Origin: UBA3839 sp902776985
GTDB taxonomy: Bacteria; Bacteroidota; Bacteroidia; Bacteroidales; Bacteroidaceae
Reading direction: 5' to 3'
Assembly: GCA_902776985.1 (NCBI GenBank)
Contig: CACYSD010000002.1
Coordinates: 1 to 64,000, forward strand
Length of the DNA: 64,000 nt
Positions 46,059 to 56,152 of this stretch are shown one piece after another. Position 1 is the stretch's first letter. Each line of letters opens with the position of its first letter. The notes below the pieces were generated by a model. It ran no database searches and had not been told where the DNA came from. It saw only the letters and a list, made by a program, of their open reading frames with translations. The position numbers and the translations under genes were made by a program.

Positions 46059-49000
46059 ATGAGGAAACTGGGTAAAATTCTAAGGTATATTGTCAGCGGA
46101 TTACTGCTGCTATATATATGCCTTATATTGCTGCTCCACCTGCCTTTCGTACAGAGAGAGATAGGCAGGCAAGTAGCTAATGCCCTTTCCGAAAAGTTCA
46201 ATACCAAAGTTGAGGTTGGAAAGGTAAATCTTGGTTTTCTCAACAGAGTTATTATCGACAACATAAAGATGGAAGACAAAGCTGGTGAGGAGATGTTCAG
46301 CATAAGCAGAACAGCCGTTCAGCTTGATCTTCTGTCTATTTTTGTTGGTGAAATCAACATCACTACCGCACAAGTATTCGGTCTTAAGGCAAACTTGCAC
46401 AAGGAAACTCCCGAATCGGAGTTGAACTGTCGGTTTGTGATTGACGCATTGAAATCGAAGGAAGAGGGGAAAAAGAGCAAAATCAACATTCAGGTACGCT
46501 CTTTCATAATGCGCCATGCAAACATAAACTACGATGTGAGATCTCTACCACGAACAGACAGCATATTCAACACTAACCACCTGAGTTTGCAGAACCTGGC
46601 TGTGACAGCCACGTTAAAATACCAGCCAGATGAATTTGTAACAATAGATTTGAAGCGCCTTGACTTCACGGAACGCAATTCCGGCTTTCGACTTGAAAAA
46701 CTGAGAACTGAAGCAGAATACAATTACACCAGCAACAGCATCTTGCTGAATGATCTGTGCATCAGTACGGGAAACTCTCATCTTCAGATTTCAAAGCTTA
46801 ATGTTCTGTTGAACAGCAAAACCGGAACATCCATGGTGAAGGCTGCAAATTGTTCGTTGAGCGACACAGAAATCTATCTGCCTGATTTCAAGGCTTTCTC
46901 AAACAATCTATCGCGCTTCTCTACCCCTCTCCGTCTGTCAGCATTGATTAAATACAAAAACGACGAGTTGCAATGCAACAACCTGATTGTGGTATCTCCA
47001 GACGACAATCTGACCATCCGTGCCAGCTGCAGCATTGATCATCTCTCCAACGAGCAGCCCGATATAAGAATCGACATTGAGAACCTGTACATAGTATCGG
47101 AACTCATCAAGTCGGCACTGGAGAATTATTTTGAGGAGAACAACGTGACTAATGCTATAATCAACCTTGGCACAGTAAGGGCTAACGGTTCGATGGTAAG
47201 GAACAGAAATGTATCATCGGTGGAATTCGAACTTAGCAGCGATGCCGGCGATATAGATGCGAGCGCCATTCTCTACAACGACCATTCGCTTCAAGCCCAT
47301 GTTAATTCTGAAGAATTCAACCTGGGACAGGTTCTTCAGAATCCCGACTTAGGGGAAATATCCCTTAACATCGACGCAGACGGCACTTTGCTCAACAATC
47401 AGATGAAGTCAACGAAGCTGAAGGGAAGCATCACCCAGCTGGAATATGCCAACTATGTCTACGACAACATCGTGATTGACGGGATAGTTGACGGAAGCGG
47501 ATTCGACGGACTTCTATCTGTTGAGGACGAAAATCTGGACTTTGCCATGAACGGAGTGATTGAGAAACTGAACAACGGCTTCTACAGCGCCAACGTTGAC
47601 ATGAATCTGCTAAGGTTCAACCCCTATGCGCTAAACCTTACCAAAGACCATGCAGACAGTTATTACCGGCTGAAGGCACACACAGACATTAGTGGTAGTA
47701 CACTTAACAACGTCATCGGATTCATCAACATCGATTCGCTATTAATCACAACCTCAACAGAACAGATTTCACTTCAAAAGTTTGACGTGGATGTTTTGGA
47801 GAACACTCCCGACAATCGCCAGATAAACGTCAGGAGTGACTTCCTCAACGCCAGTCTTGCTGGTAAATTCAACATTGAGGAACTCTTCCCTTGCTACATG
47901 CGTTCACTTTCAGCCCATCTGCCCTCGCTCAATCTGAAGCCCAATCAAGGTTCAGCGATTCATAGCAACAATGCTGAATTTGAGTTGGAACTAAGTGACT
48001 CTCCCCTGCTCCACCACTTTATCAAGACCGATTATGAGCTGACAGGCAAGGTAAGAGTGAACGGAAGCGTCAACACAGAATCAGATCTGTACGACCTGAC
48101 CCTGGACATTCCCACTTTCAGCTATGAAAACTATAATCTGAGTGATATCCATGCCAGCTACAAGAGTGCTGCAAATCAGGCTGAATCGACAATCCATACA
48201 AAGTTTATCTCTGAGACAGGTGCTACAGACCTCGATATTATTTCCATAGCCGAGAACGACCATGTAAACAATACTGTAAAGTGGGATAAACCAACATACA
48301 AGACCTCATACGGAGAGTTGATTTCCGTAGTCTCGTTCTCTGAGATTCTGAACAAAACAAAGACTCAGATTGAGATACAGCCTTCAATCGTTTCTTTCAA
48401 CGACACACTCTGGCAAACTTCCCATGCCCTTGTTGATATCTACGACAACACATATAAGGTAAACAACCTGAAAATCTACCGAGGCAACCAGTATCTCAAC
48501 ATCAGCGGAACAATTTCGCACTCTCCTGGCGACTCGCTGGTTGCAGAACTGAGTTCCGTTCCTGTGGAATATCTTCAGAACATGTCCAAGTTCAAAAGTG
48601 TTACATTCCAGGGAATGGCTACCGGTCGGGCTGTGGTGAGCAATGTCTATACTCTGCCCGACATCCATGCCGACTTGGTTGTGGATGATTTCTGCCTGAA
48701 AAACGGGGGGCTTGGTAAAGCCAACATTCACGCACAGTGGGACAACGCCATCAACGGAATTGAAATGCAGGCAGACATTCACGACACAGACGAAGAAGGC
48801 AAACCACGTCTGACCACCCTTGACGGCTACATAGTGCCAAGCACCAAGGAAATGGACCTTTGCGTCAACACCAACAACACCAATGCAGAATTTCTCAACG
48901 GATTCATTGGCAGAACCTTCAGGGACATCAAGGGAAACATCAACGGAACCATCCACATCATCGGTCCTCTCAACGACGTAAACATAGTCGGTTCGGCAAG

Positions 49001-50474
49001 TGCGGACGTAGAGATGACCATGAAGGCCACAAGCGCGACCTACCACATCTCTCCCGAAGACTCACTCTACTTCACCCCTTACGACTTTGTATTCGACAAC
49101 ATACGTCTCTACGATAAAAACCACAACGAAGGTGTAGTGAACGGACATCTGCGCCATAAGAACATGAAGAACTTTGTCTACAACTTCACGATTGACATGA
49201 ACCAGCTGCTCGTCTACGAGGAACAGCGATTCAACAACGACAAGTTCTGCGGACGCATCTATGCCAACGGCAAATGTGAAATCAACGGTTCGGACGGACA
49301 TCCTCTCCACATCAGCGGCGACATCACCACAACCCGCAACAGTTACTTCGCCTACGACAACTCTACACCTGATGCCATCACCTCAGGCTCGTTCATCACG
49401 TTCAACAGCGTCAGCGACAAAACCGATTCGCTGCAAACCAGCAAGAGCGGACAATCTGTCGCAGAAAACACCTATCGTGGTGACATATACTTGGATGCCA
49501 ACATCCACCTCACTCCCGACTGCGAGATTCGTCTGAAGATGGACAGTCACGACGACGGCTACATAAGCACGTTCGGCAGCGGCACGCTTGTGGCTCACTA
49601 TCACAACAAAAGCCCGTTTACACTACATGGCAACTACGCCATCAGCGGCGGCCGCTACAGGCTCTACCTTCAGGACATCATCTACCGCGACCTGCACATT
49701 CAGCCCAATTCTGTGGTTCAGTTCAACGGCAATCCCTTCGATGCCAACATCCACCTCATCTGCTGGCATACACTCAACGCCGTGCCTCTTTCCGACCTCA
49801 CAGCTTCAGCATCGTACCTCCAGAACAACAAAGCAAAGGTGGTATGCATCCTCGACATCACAGGTCAGCTTGGCAACATGTTGCTCGCCTTCGATTTGGA
49901 TTTGCCTAACGTTAGCGATGAGACACGCAGTCTTGTACGTTCGCTTATCTCCACCGAGGAAGAGATGAATACTCAGATCATCTACCTATTGGGATTAGGT
50001 CGCTTCTACACCAACGAGGCAGCGCGTCAGATGGGCGACACCAGTTCGTCAGGAACGGTGAACAACCTGCTCTCCTCCACCATCAGCGGTCAAATCAACC
50101 AGATGCTTACCAACATGATCGGTACGGAGAGTAAATGGAATTTCGGCACAGGACTGTCAACCGGAGAACGTGGTTGGAACGACCTCGATGTAGAAGGCAT
50201 ACTGTCAGGACGCCTTCTCGACGACCGCCTTCTCATCAACGGCAACTTCGGTTATCGCGACAATGTCCTTACTCAGCAAGGCTCATTTATCGGTGACTTC
50301 GACATAAAATGGAGAATCAAGCGCAACCATAATCTCTACCTCAAAGCCTATAATCAGAACAACGACCGCTACTTCACCAAGGGCACACTCAACACCCAGG
50401 GTATCGGCATCAGTTATCAGAAAGACTTTGAATCATGGAAAACTCTTTTCTTCAAGAAAAGAAAAAAAGAATAA
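46059..50474 (+). CDS. tamB: TamB-like translocation and assembly module protein
   Basis: 1471 residues: N-terminal membrane anchor (about 8-28, YIVSGLLLLYICLILLL), a very long beta-rich periplasmic shaft with AsmA-like start (FNTKVEVGKVNLGFLNRVII), and the C-terminal TamB/DUF490 domain with NIHLICWHTLNAVPLSDLTA and a final FDIKWRIKRNHNLYLKAYNQ. Such proteins bridge inner and outer membranes in outer-membrane protein or lipid transport. Symbol is by family. Six bases separate it from nadE, indicating co-transcription. Confidence 0.9.
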   Translation: MRKLGKILRYIVSGLLLLYICLILLLHLPFVQREIGRQVANALSEKFNTKVEVGKVNLGFLNRVIIDNIKMEDKAGEEMFSISRTAVQLDLLSIFVGEINITTAQVFGLKANLHKETPESELNCRFVIDALKSKEEGKKSKINIQVRSFIMRHANINYDVRSLPRTDSIFNTNHLSLQNLAVTATLKYQPDEFVTIDLKRLDFTERNSGFRLEKLRTEAEYNYTSNSILLNDLCISTGNSHLQISKLNVLLNSKTGTSMVKAANCSLSDTEIYLPDFKAFSNNLSRFSTPLRLSALIKYKNDELQCNNLIVVSPDDNLTIRASCSIDHLSNEQPDIRIDIENLYIVSELIKSALENYFEENNVTNAIINLGTVRANGSMVRNRNVSSVEFELSSDAGDIDASAILYNDHSLQAHVNSEEFNLGQVLQNPDLGEISLNIDADGTLLNNQMKSTKLKGSITQLEYANYVYDNIVIDGIVDGSGFDGLLSVEDENLDFAMNGVIEKLNNGFYSANVDMNLLRFNPYALNLTKDHADSYYRLKAHTDISGSTLNNVIGFINIDSLLITTSTEQISLQKFDVDVLENTPDNRQINVRSDFLNASLAGKFNIEELFPCYMRSLSAHLPSLNLKPNQGSAIHSNNAEFELELSDSPLLHHFIKTDYELTGKVRVNGSVNTESDLYDLTLDIPTFSYENYNLSDIHASYKSAANQAESTIHTKFISETGATDLDIISIAENDHVNNTVKWDKPTYKTSYGELISVVSFSEILNKTKTQIEIQPSIVSFNDTLWQTSHALVDIYDNTYKVNNLKIYRGNQYLNISGTISHSPGDSLVAELSSVPVEYLQNMSKFKSVTFQGMATGRAVVSNVYTLPDIHADLVVDDFCLKNGGLGKANIHAQWDNAINGIEMQADIHDTDEEGKPRLTTLDGYIVPSTKEMDLCVNTNNTNAEFLNGFIGRTFRDIKGNINGTIHIIGPLNDVNIVGSASADVEMTMKATSATYHISPEDSLYFTPYDFVFDNIRLYDKNHNEGVVNGHLRHKNMKNFVYNFTIDMNQLLVYEEQRFNNDKFCGRIYANGKCEINGSDGHPLHISGDITTTRNSYFAYDNSTPDAITSGSFITFNSVSDKTDSLQTSKSGQSVAENTYRGDIYLDANIHLTPDCEIRLKMDSHDDGYISTFGSGTLVAHYHNKSPFTLHGNYAISGGRYRLYLQDIIYRDLHIQPNSVVQFNGNPFDANIHLICWHTLNAVPLSDLTASASYLQNNKAKVVCILDITGQLGNMLLAFDLDLPNVSDETRSLVRSLISTEEEMNTQIIYLLGLGRFYTNEAARQMGDTSSSGTVNNLLSSTISGQINQMLTNMIGTESKWNFGTGLSTGERGWNDLDVEGILSGRLLDDRLLINGNFGYRDNVLTQQGSFIGDFDIKWRIKRNHNLYLKAYNQNNDRYFTKGTLNTQGIGISYQKDFESWKTLFFKKRKKE

Positions 50475-50480
50475 TGAAGA

Positions 50481-52433
50481 ATGAATAATTCAGGATTTAC
50501 CCGCATTGCAACTGCTATTGTAGAACTACAAGTTGCTAACCCTACCTACAATGTAGAGGAGATAAAGAAAGTAATTCTGGAAGCGGCGGACAAGCACGTA
50601 GAAATCGTCTGCTTTCCCGAACTGTGTATAACCAGCTACACACCGGCAGACCTTTTCGGTCAGGACTATCTGCTGGAGCAGGCAGAGACAAGTTTGAAAT
50701 GGCTGTTAGACGAGACGGCAGACATTAACACCATCAGCATTGTCGGTATGCCGGTAGCAGTTGGGAACATTCTGCTAAATACTGCTGTTGTAATACAGAA
50801 AGGCAAGATACTCGGCATTGTACCCAAGACCTATCTGCCCAACTACAAGGAGTTCTACGAGCAGCGTTGGTTTGCGTCATCAAAACTGGTAGCAAAGGGG
50901 CAGACAGCCACACTTTGCGGACAGACGAACATCCCAGTGGACAGCAACGTCATCTTCAGCTATGGAGCAACAAAGTTTGCCATAGAACTGTGTGAAGACC
51001 TCTGGGCACCGATACCTCCAAGTTGCAGTCTTGCCCAGCAGGGAGCAAACATCATCTTCAACCTCTCTGCCACCAACGAACTCATAAGCAAGCATCAGTA
51101 TCTTTGTGAACTCATTGCCAACCAGTCGGCACGACTCATCTGTGCCTATGCCTACAGCAGTGCCGGCGCAGGAGAATCCACTCAGGATCTCGTCTATGGA
51201 GGAAATGCCATCATCTATGAAAACGGTAAGCTCATGGCAGAGTCAAAGCGTTTCCAACTCGGTTCACAACTTGTAATCAGCGATATTGACATCCTGTCAC
51301 TTATGCACGACCGTCGCACCAACACCACATTCTGGCAGACATCAAACCATATTGATACTCTGGTCATTGACTGCGATGCTTCACAAATCTGCGAAGACAA
51401 CAATCTGCAATACCGCCTTATCAATCCTCATCCGTTTGTTCCGGGAGGCAAACTGCTCGACGACCGTTGCAACGAGATTTTCTCCATACAGGTAGGAGGA
51501 CTTGCCAAGCGCATTGCCCACACCCACGCTAAGACCATCGTTGTCGGAATCAGCGGCGGACTTGACTCCACCCTTGCCCTGCTCGTGTGTGTCAAGGCTA
51601 TGGACAAGTTAGGACGCAAACGCACAGATATAATCGGCATCACAATGCCTGGATTCGGCACCACCGACCGCACTCACACAAACGCCACAGTTCTGATGGA
51701 GGCTTTGGGAGTGACTCAGAAGGAGATATCCATCAAGGATGCCTGCATCCAGCATTTCAAGGATATAGAGCACGACATGGACAACCACGACGTGACATAC
51801 GAGAACGCCCAGGCACGCGAACGTACGCAGATTCTCATGGACGTTGCAAATCAATACGGAGGATTCGTGGTAGGAACAGGCGATTTGTCCGAACTGGCAT
51901 TAGGATGGGCAACCTACAATGCCGACCACATGTCGAACTACGGTGTGAACTGCTCCATACCCAAGACCCTGGTACGACATCTTGTCGTATGGGTTGCCCA
52001 ACAGTCGGCAAACACTCAGGTGCGTACCACCCTTCTCGACATAGCAGACACACCTATAAGCCCTGAGCTGCTTCCTGCCGAAGACGACGGAACGATTGCC
52101 CAGCGCACCGAAGACCTGGTAGGTCCATACGAGTTGCACGATTTCTTCCTATACCATTTCCTGCGTCACGGCGCAAGTCCAAAGAAGATTTACAAATTGG
52201 CATTGCGTGCATTTGCTGAAGGACAGGAACTGCCTGAGAACTATCTCAGCCAGCCGCTCGGACACTACTCAGAGGAGACAATCAGACATTGGCTTCAGAC
52301 CTTCATCCGCCGTTTCTTCTCTCAGCAGTTCAAGCGCAGCTGTCTGCCCGACGGTCCGAAGGTAGGTAGCGTGAGTCTCAGTCCTCGTGGTGACTGGCGC
52401 ATGCCGTCCGATGCAGTTCCCTGTGAAGTGTAA
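50481..52433 (+). CDS. nadE: glutamine-dependent NAD+ synthetase, with altered C-terminus
   Basis: Makes NAD+ from deamido-NAD+, ATP and glutamine. 650 residues: a nitrilase-like glutaminase domain with catalytic Glu (FPELCITSY), Lys (PKTYLPNYKEFYE) and Cys (IELCEDLWAP), then the synthetase domain with P-loop GISGGLDSTLALL and GTGDLSELALGW. The usual end after SLSPRGDWRMPSDA is replaced by VPCEV and a stop, and those last codons match the GTGAAGTGTAAAG word repeat that follows. The truncated tail is probably short enough not to matter, but that is inference. Confidence 0.94.
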   Translation: MNNSGFTRIATAIVELQVANPTYNVEEIKKVILEAADKHVEIVCFPELCITSYTPADLFGQDYLLEQAETSLKWLLDETADINTISIVGMPVAVGNILLNTAVVIQKGKILGIVPKTYLPNYKEFYEQRWFASSKLVAKGQTATLCGQTNIPVDSNVIFSYGATKFAIELCEDLWAPIPPSCSLAQQGANIIFNLSATNELISKHQYLCELIANQSARLICAYAYSSAGAGESTQDLVYGGNAIIYENGKLMAESKRFQLGSQLVISDIDILSLMHDRRTNTTFWQTSNHIDTLVIDCDASQICEDNNLQYRLINPHPFVPGGKLLDDRCNEIFSIQVGGLAKRIAHTHAKTIVVGISGGLDSTLALLVCVKAMDKLGRKRTDIIGITMPGFGTTDRTHTNATVLMEALGVTQKEISIKDACIQHFKDIEHDMDNHDVTYENAQARERTQILMDVANQYGGFVVGTGDLSELALGWATYNADHMSNYGVNCSIPKTLVRHLVVWVAQQSANTQVRTTLLDIADTPISPELLPAEDDGTIAQRTEDLVGPYELHDFFLYHFLRHGASPKKIYKLALRAFAEGQELPENYLSQPLGHYSEETIRHWLQTFIRRFFSQQFKRSCLPDGPKVGSVSLSPRGDWRMPSDAVPCEV

Positions 52434-52484
52434 AGGGTAAGACGTAAAGTGATAGTAGCGGAAGACTTCACGCTTCACGCTTAA
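52424..52484. repeat. GTGAAGC-type word repeat at the nadE/ABC convergence
   Basis: GTGAAGTGTAAAGGGTAAGA ... AAAGTGATAGTA and CTTCACGCTTCACGCTTAAG. It is related to 45441-45486 through the shared AAGTGATAGTA and CTTCACGCTTCACGCTT-type words. It overlaps both convergent stop codons. Confidence 0.65.
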
Positions 52485-53994
52485 GGCAGATTCTCTTATC
52501 AATAATACTGGGTAAATCCTCTTCATAGTGAGTCACCATGAGGAGGGTTTTTCCTTTTCTGCGGCAGAAGGTCTCGATGATGTCCTTCACTCTTCGTCGG
52601 TTCATGAGGTCAAGCCCATGAAGCGGTTCGTCGAGAATCAGCAGTGAGGGGTCTTTCACAAACGCCCGTGCAAGGAGGACAAGACGCTGCTCTCCACTCG
52701 ACAGAACAAGGAAATTGGTATTTGCATACAGCCCCACTCCAAACACATCCATCCAGAATTCGCATATCTGTCGTTGCTCAGGTTTCGGACGGTGATACAG
52801 CCCGATGCTGTCGAGAAGTCCCGAAGCCACTATGTCGATAGCGGGAAGAGGTTTCTGGAATGAGCGATGCATTTCAGGAGAGATATATCCGATGTGTTTC
52901 TTGATTTCCCAGATACTTTCCCCTGTTCCACGCTGATAGCCGAACAGAACGATGTCGTTTGCGTAAGACTGAGGATTATCGGCACAGACAATGCTCAGGA
53001 GAGTGGATTTTCCGCTGCCGTTTCTTCCCGACAACGCCCAATGCTCACCATTCTCCACAGTAAACGAAAGGTCTTTGAGAATAGTTCTTTCGCCGTATCT
53101 TATGCTTACCTTGCGAAAATCAATTACAGGTGCATCAACCGTCTGCAGCCATTGGCAGTCAGGATTCTGAGGAAGGTCAAGAATAGCCTGTTCCAGATTC
53201 TGCGGCAGCACTTTTGCCGGCACATCCGTTTGCGCTTTTCTCCATTCTGAAATGGTCTGCCTGGGCATCACCGTCATATTGTCAACAGTAACAACATGTG
53301 TGATATAGTCAGGCATTCCGTCGCTCTTGGCAAGAACCAGAATAATCTGAACGCCCAGTTCGTCGGTAATTTTCACGAGCACATCGTTGAGCAAGTCACG
53401 AGCCGTGCTGTCCAATCCTACAAACGGATTGTCGAGAATAAGAAGTCTGGGATTGGTTATGAGAGCCTTGGTGAGCTGGAATTTGCGCAGTTCACCGCTG
53501 CTGAGCAGTATGATCTGTTTGTCGAGAAGCGGCTGAAGCTGAAACACCTCGTAGAGCATCGTTCTCAGTTGCTGCCGCTGCTGAGAGATGGTGTTCTTCT
53601 CTTCATCAGAGATGTAAGTGTCCTTCTGAAGGATGCTCTCTGCAGCTTCATAGGCTTCGTCAAGAAGTGCACTGCAAAGCGGAGCCTCGTCTATATCATG
53701 CTGGTTCCACCGCTGCTGGTAGTAGTAAGTGGCATCGGCAGTACCATAACTGTCCCTGAACGCAACATACTTTATGTTTTCCGCACCTTTCGGGAAAGCA
53801 TATTTCACTTGGTTGAGCAGCAGAGGATGCTTTCCGGTGATGATGTCCACCAGCATGGATTTGCCGGCACCGTTGCGTCCGACTATAGCAAGTTGCTCGT
53901 CCGACCACAGTTCGAAGTTTACCGGAGTCCGGAATCTGTAGTCGGGATGACGGGTAACTCCGTCCTTTATTTCAATTACCTTGAATTTCTGCAT
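52468..53994 (-). CDS. tandem-ATPase ABC protein (ModF/PhrA-like)
   Basis: 508 residues with two ABC ATPase domains: Walker A GRNGAGKSMLVD (N-terminal) and GRNGSGKSTLLS (C-terminal), signatures LSSGELRKF and LSSGEQRLVLLA, Walker B LLILDNPFVGLD and LLILDEPLHGLD. There is no membrane domain. The first Walker B has Asn where Glu would normally catalyse (DNP), so that site may hydrolyse poorly. The layout matches ModF/PhrA-type soluble ABC proteins of unclear function. It starts two bases after dnaB ends. Its last residues (KREA and the TGA) come from the GTGAAGCG repeat. Confidence 0.9.
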   Translation of the reverse strand: MQKFKVIEIKDGVTRHPDYRFRTPVNFELWSDEQLAIVGRNGAGKSMLVDIITGKHPLLLNQVKYAFPKGAENIKYVAFRDSYGTADATYYYQQRWNQHDIDEAPLCSALLDEAYEAAESILQKDTYISDEEKNTISQQRQQLRTMLYEVFQLQPLLDKQIILLSSGELRKFQLTKALITNPRLLILDNPFVGLDSTARDLLNDVLVKITDELGVQIILVLAKSDGMPDYITHVVTVDNMTVMPRQTISEWRKAQTDVPAKVLPQNLEQAILDLPQNPDCQWLQTVDAPVIDFRKVSIRYGERTILKDLSFTVENGEHWALSGRNGSGKSTLLSIVCADNPQSYANDIVLFGYQRGTGESIWEIKKHIGYISPEMHRSFQKPLPAIDIVASGLLDSIGLYHRPKPEQRQICEFWMDVFGVGLYANTNFLVLSSGEQRLVLLARAFVKDPSLLILDEPLHGLDLMNRRRVKDIIETFCRRKGKTLLMVTHYEEDLPSIIDKRICLKREA

Positions 53995-53996
53995 TG

Positions 53997-55577
53997 TCAG
54001 AATGGCACACGAGTATCGTTTGGCATGCTGTCGGGAGAGATAGAGTTGAATGCATCCTCTTGGTCTCCGGTAGCTTCGTTGATACGGTTCATTCGCGAAG
54101 GACGTATGGTGTCGTCTTCCGAAGTCAATCCAGCCAACTCATCCTCGGAGATGTTGGAGAAGCGTGCGTATTCGCCTCTGAACCTCATTCTCACGTCACC
54201 CACGGCACCATTACGGTGCTTGGCAATGATGATTTCAGCAATACCCTTGGTGGAATTTCCTTCACCATCCTTCATGATTTTGTAGTATTCAGGGCGGTGT
54301 ATGAAGCAGACCATATCGGCATCCTGCTCGATGGCTCCTGATTCACGCAGGTCGCTGAGCTGTGGTCGTTTGCTTTCAGCTTTGTCCTCAGGATTTGTGC
54401 CGGTACCCACACGGGTTTCCACACTACGGTTGAGCTGCGAGAGTGCGATGATAGGTATATTCAGTTCCTTAGCAAGTCCCTTGAGCGAACGGCTGATGGT
54501 CGACACTTCTTCCTGACGTGAGTTGTATGACATACCGGATGCATTCATCAGCTGCAAGTAGTCGATGATGATGATCTGCACTCCGTACTCTCTCACCAGT
54601 CGGCGCGCCTTGGTTCTGAGTTCGAACACCGACAGCGACGGGGTATCGTCCACGTAGAGCGGTGCGCTGTAGAGATCGTTGATTTTGAGGTCAAGCTGAC
54701 TCCATTCGAAAGGCTGAAGCTGTCCGCTTTTGAGTTTTGAACCTTCTATCTGACACACATTCATTATCAGACGGTTGACAAGCTGAACGTTCGACATTTC
54801 GAGCGAGAACATAGCTACAGGAATTTTCATCCTTACCGCCATGTTGCAAGCCATGGAGAGTACAAACGCGGTCTTACCCATTGCAGGTCGTGCTGCAATA
54901 ATCACAAGGTCGGAGTTCTGCCATCCGCTGGTCATCTTGTCCAAGTCGTCGAATCCGCTGCTAAGTCCCGACAGACCGTCAGTACGCGATGCAGCCTTCT
55001 TGAGCATATCTATGGCATCGTTGATGACAGGGTCGATCTGTGTGAAGTCCTTACGCAGGTTGTCCTTCGAGAGTTCGAAGAGACTGCCTTCAGCCTTCTG
55101 CATCAGTTCGTCGATGTCCTGACCTTCGTCGAATGCCATGTGCTGTATTCTGCTGGTAAGACTGATGAGTTCACGTGCCAGAGCCTTCTGAGCAACGATG
55201 TGGGCATGGTATTCGATATGTGCCGACGAGAACACCTTCTGCGAGAGTTCTGCCACATAGTATGTGCCTCCCGCCTGCTCCAGCGTTCCGTTTACCTTCA
55301 GCTGTTCGGTAACGGTAAGAATATCCACAGGTCGGTTTTCTGCAGCCAGAGTCTGAATGGCGGCAAAAATGGCCTGATGCTTGGAGTCGTAGAAGGATTT
55401 CGGTTTCAGTATATCGGCAACCAGTCCGAATGCATCTTTCTCAATGAGACAGGCACCGATGACGGCTGCTTCCATGTCGGGAGCCTGCGGTTGTATCTTG
55501 CCAACTTCAAGTAGTGCCGCAGTTTCATCTACTGCGGCACTACGTCTTTTGGTTGTTCGTTTTTGTTGTTCAGCCAT
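53997..55577 (-). CDS. dnaB: replicative DNA helicase DnaB
   Basis: Hexameric 5'-3' helicase of the replication fork. 526 residues: N-terminal primase-binding domain with DMEAAVIGACLIEKDAF, linker, and RecA-like core with Walker A AARPAMGKTAFVLSMA, Walker B IIIIDYLQLM, arginine-finger region and ALSQLNRSVETR. An Asp/Glu-rich C-terminal tail of about 50 residues follows. Its start overlaps the upstream gene's stop by one base (TAATG), and the ABC gene follows after two bases, so three genes share a transcript. Confidence 0.96.
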   Translation of the reverse strand: MAEQQKRTTKRRSAAVDETAALLEVGKIQPQAPDMEAAVIGACLIEKDAFGLVADILKPKSFYDSKHQAIFAAIQTLAAENRPVDILTVTEQLKVNGTLEQAGGTYYVAELSQKVFSSAHIEYHAHIVAQKALARELISLTSRIQHMAFDEGQDIDELMQKAEGSLFELSKDNLRKDFTQIDPVINDAIDMLKKAASRTDGLSGLSSGFDDLDKMTSGWQNSDLVIIAARPAMGKTAFVLSMACNMAVRMKIPVAMFSLEMSNVQLVNRLIMNVCQIEGSKLKSGQLQPFEWSQLDLKINDLYSAPLYVDDTPSLSVFELRTKARRLVREYGVQIIIIDYLQLMNASGMSYNSRQEEVSTISRSLKGLAKELNIPIIALSQLNRSVETRVGTGTNPEDKAESKRPQLSDLRESGAIEQDADMVCFIHRPEYYKIMKDGEGNSTKGIAEIIIAKHRNGAVGDVRMRFRGEYARFSNISEDELAGLTSEDDTIRPSRMNRINEATGDQEDAFNSISPDSMPNDTRVPF

Positions 55578-56065
55578 TATTTGATAATCGTCTTGATTTT
55601 AGCTGTAGCCTGGTCGTATGCCTTTTCCCAGTCGGTATCGAGCGAGAATGGAGTGTAGGTCTTTGTGTCGTTAACAAAGCAATGTGTACGCTCCTTGTCG
55701 AGGTCGGAGAAAAGAGGATTGTTGAGCGAAGCCTCACGATAGCAGTTGATAACTTCCATACGCTTTGCTGCTGAAACACCGCGAGCCTTGGTCAGGTAAT
55801 AGATGAAATCGTCCACGAAAGACTTCATATTCACAGCCTGGCAGTCATAGAAGTATCCGTCCTTTTTGAGTGCACGCTTCTGAACCTGGCGCTGCATATA
55901 GTTGAGCGCAGTCACTTCGAACTGATGAATATCTATCTGTTCCTGAGTTGACTTAGGATCGTTTACTATCTCTGTGGCATGCTTGTAAACCGTTTCAAAC
56001 AGGCTTTGAGCATTAACCTGGATTGTAGCACATGCTACTACTATTGCTACTAATAACTTTTTCAT
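55577..56065 (-). CDS. hypothetical exported protein
   Basis: 162 residues starting at MKKLLVAIVVACATIQVNAQ, a clear signal peptide; an alternative ATG seven codons earlier has no signal-like N-terminus advantage. The mature part is helical, with a Cys in YFYDCQAVNM and another in INCYREASL and THCFVN. No known family recognised, but its pairing with dnaB (1-base overlap) is notable. Preceded by a -7 box TACTTTTG on the minus strand (56096-56103). Confidence 0.8.
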   Translation of the reverse strand: MKKLLVAIVVACATIQVNAQSLFETVYKHATEIVNDPKSTQEQIDIHQFEVTALNYMQRQVQKRALKKDGYFYDCQAVNMKSFVDDFIYYLTKARGVSAAKRMEVINCYREASLNNPLFSDLDKERTHCFVNDTKTYTPFSLDTDWEKAYDQATAKIKTIIK

Positions 56066-56095
56066 AATTAGAATAGGTTTTAACATTTACGAGCG

Positions 56096-56103
56096 CAAAA
56101 GTA
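56096..56103 (-). promoter_or_regulatory. -7 box of the 55577-dnaB-ABC operon
   Basis: Minus strand reads TACTTTTG; 31 bases before the start. No good -33 was seen. Confidence 0.5.
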
Positions 56104-56152
56104 CAACATATTATTGTTTCGCGCGTAATACATATAGTTAAAAAAAACTAAA

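Noticed and set aside
53296..54285. Plus-strand frame of 329 codons over the ABC and dnaB genes
   Set aside because: Lies antisense to two strongly supported genes with clear motifs; no promoter and no recognisable domain.
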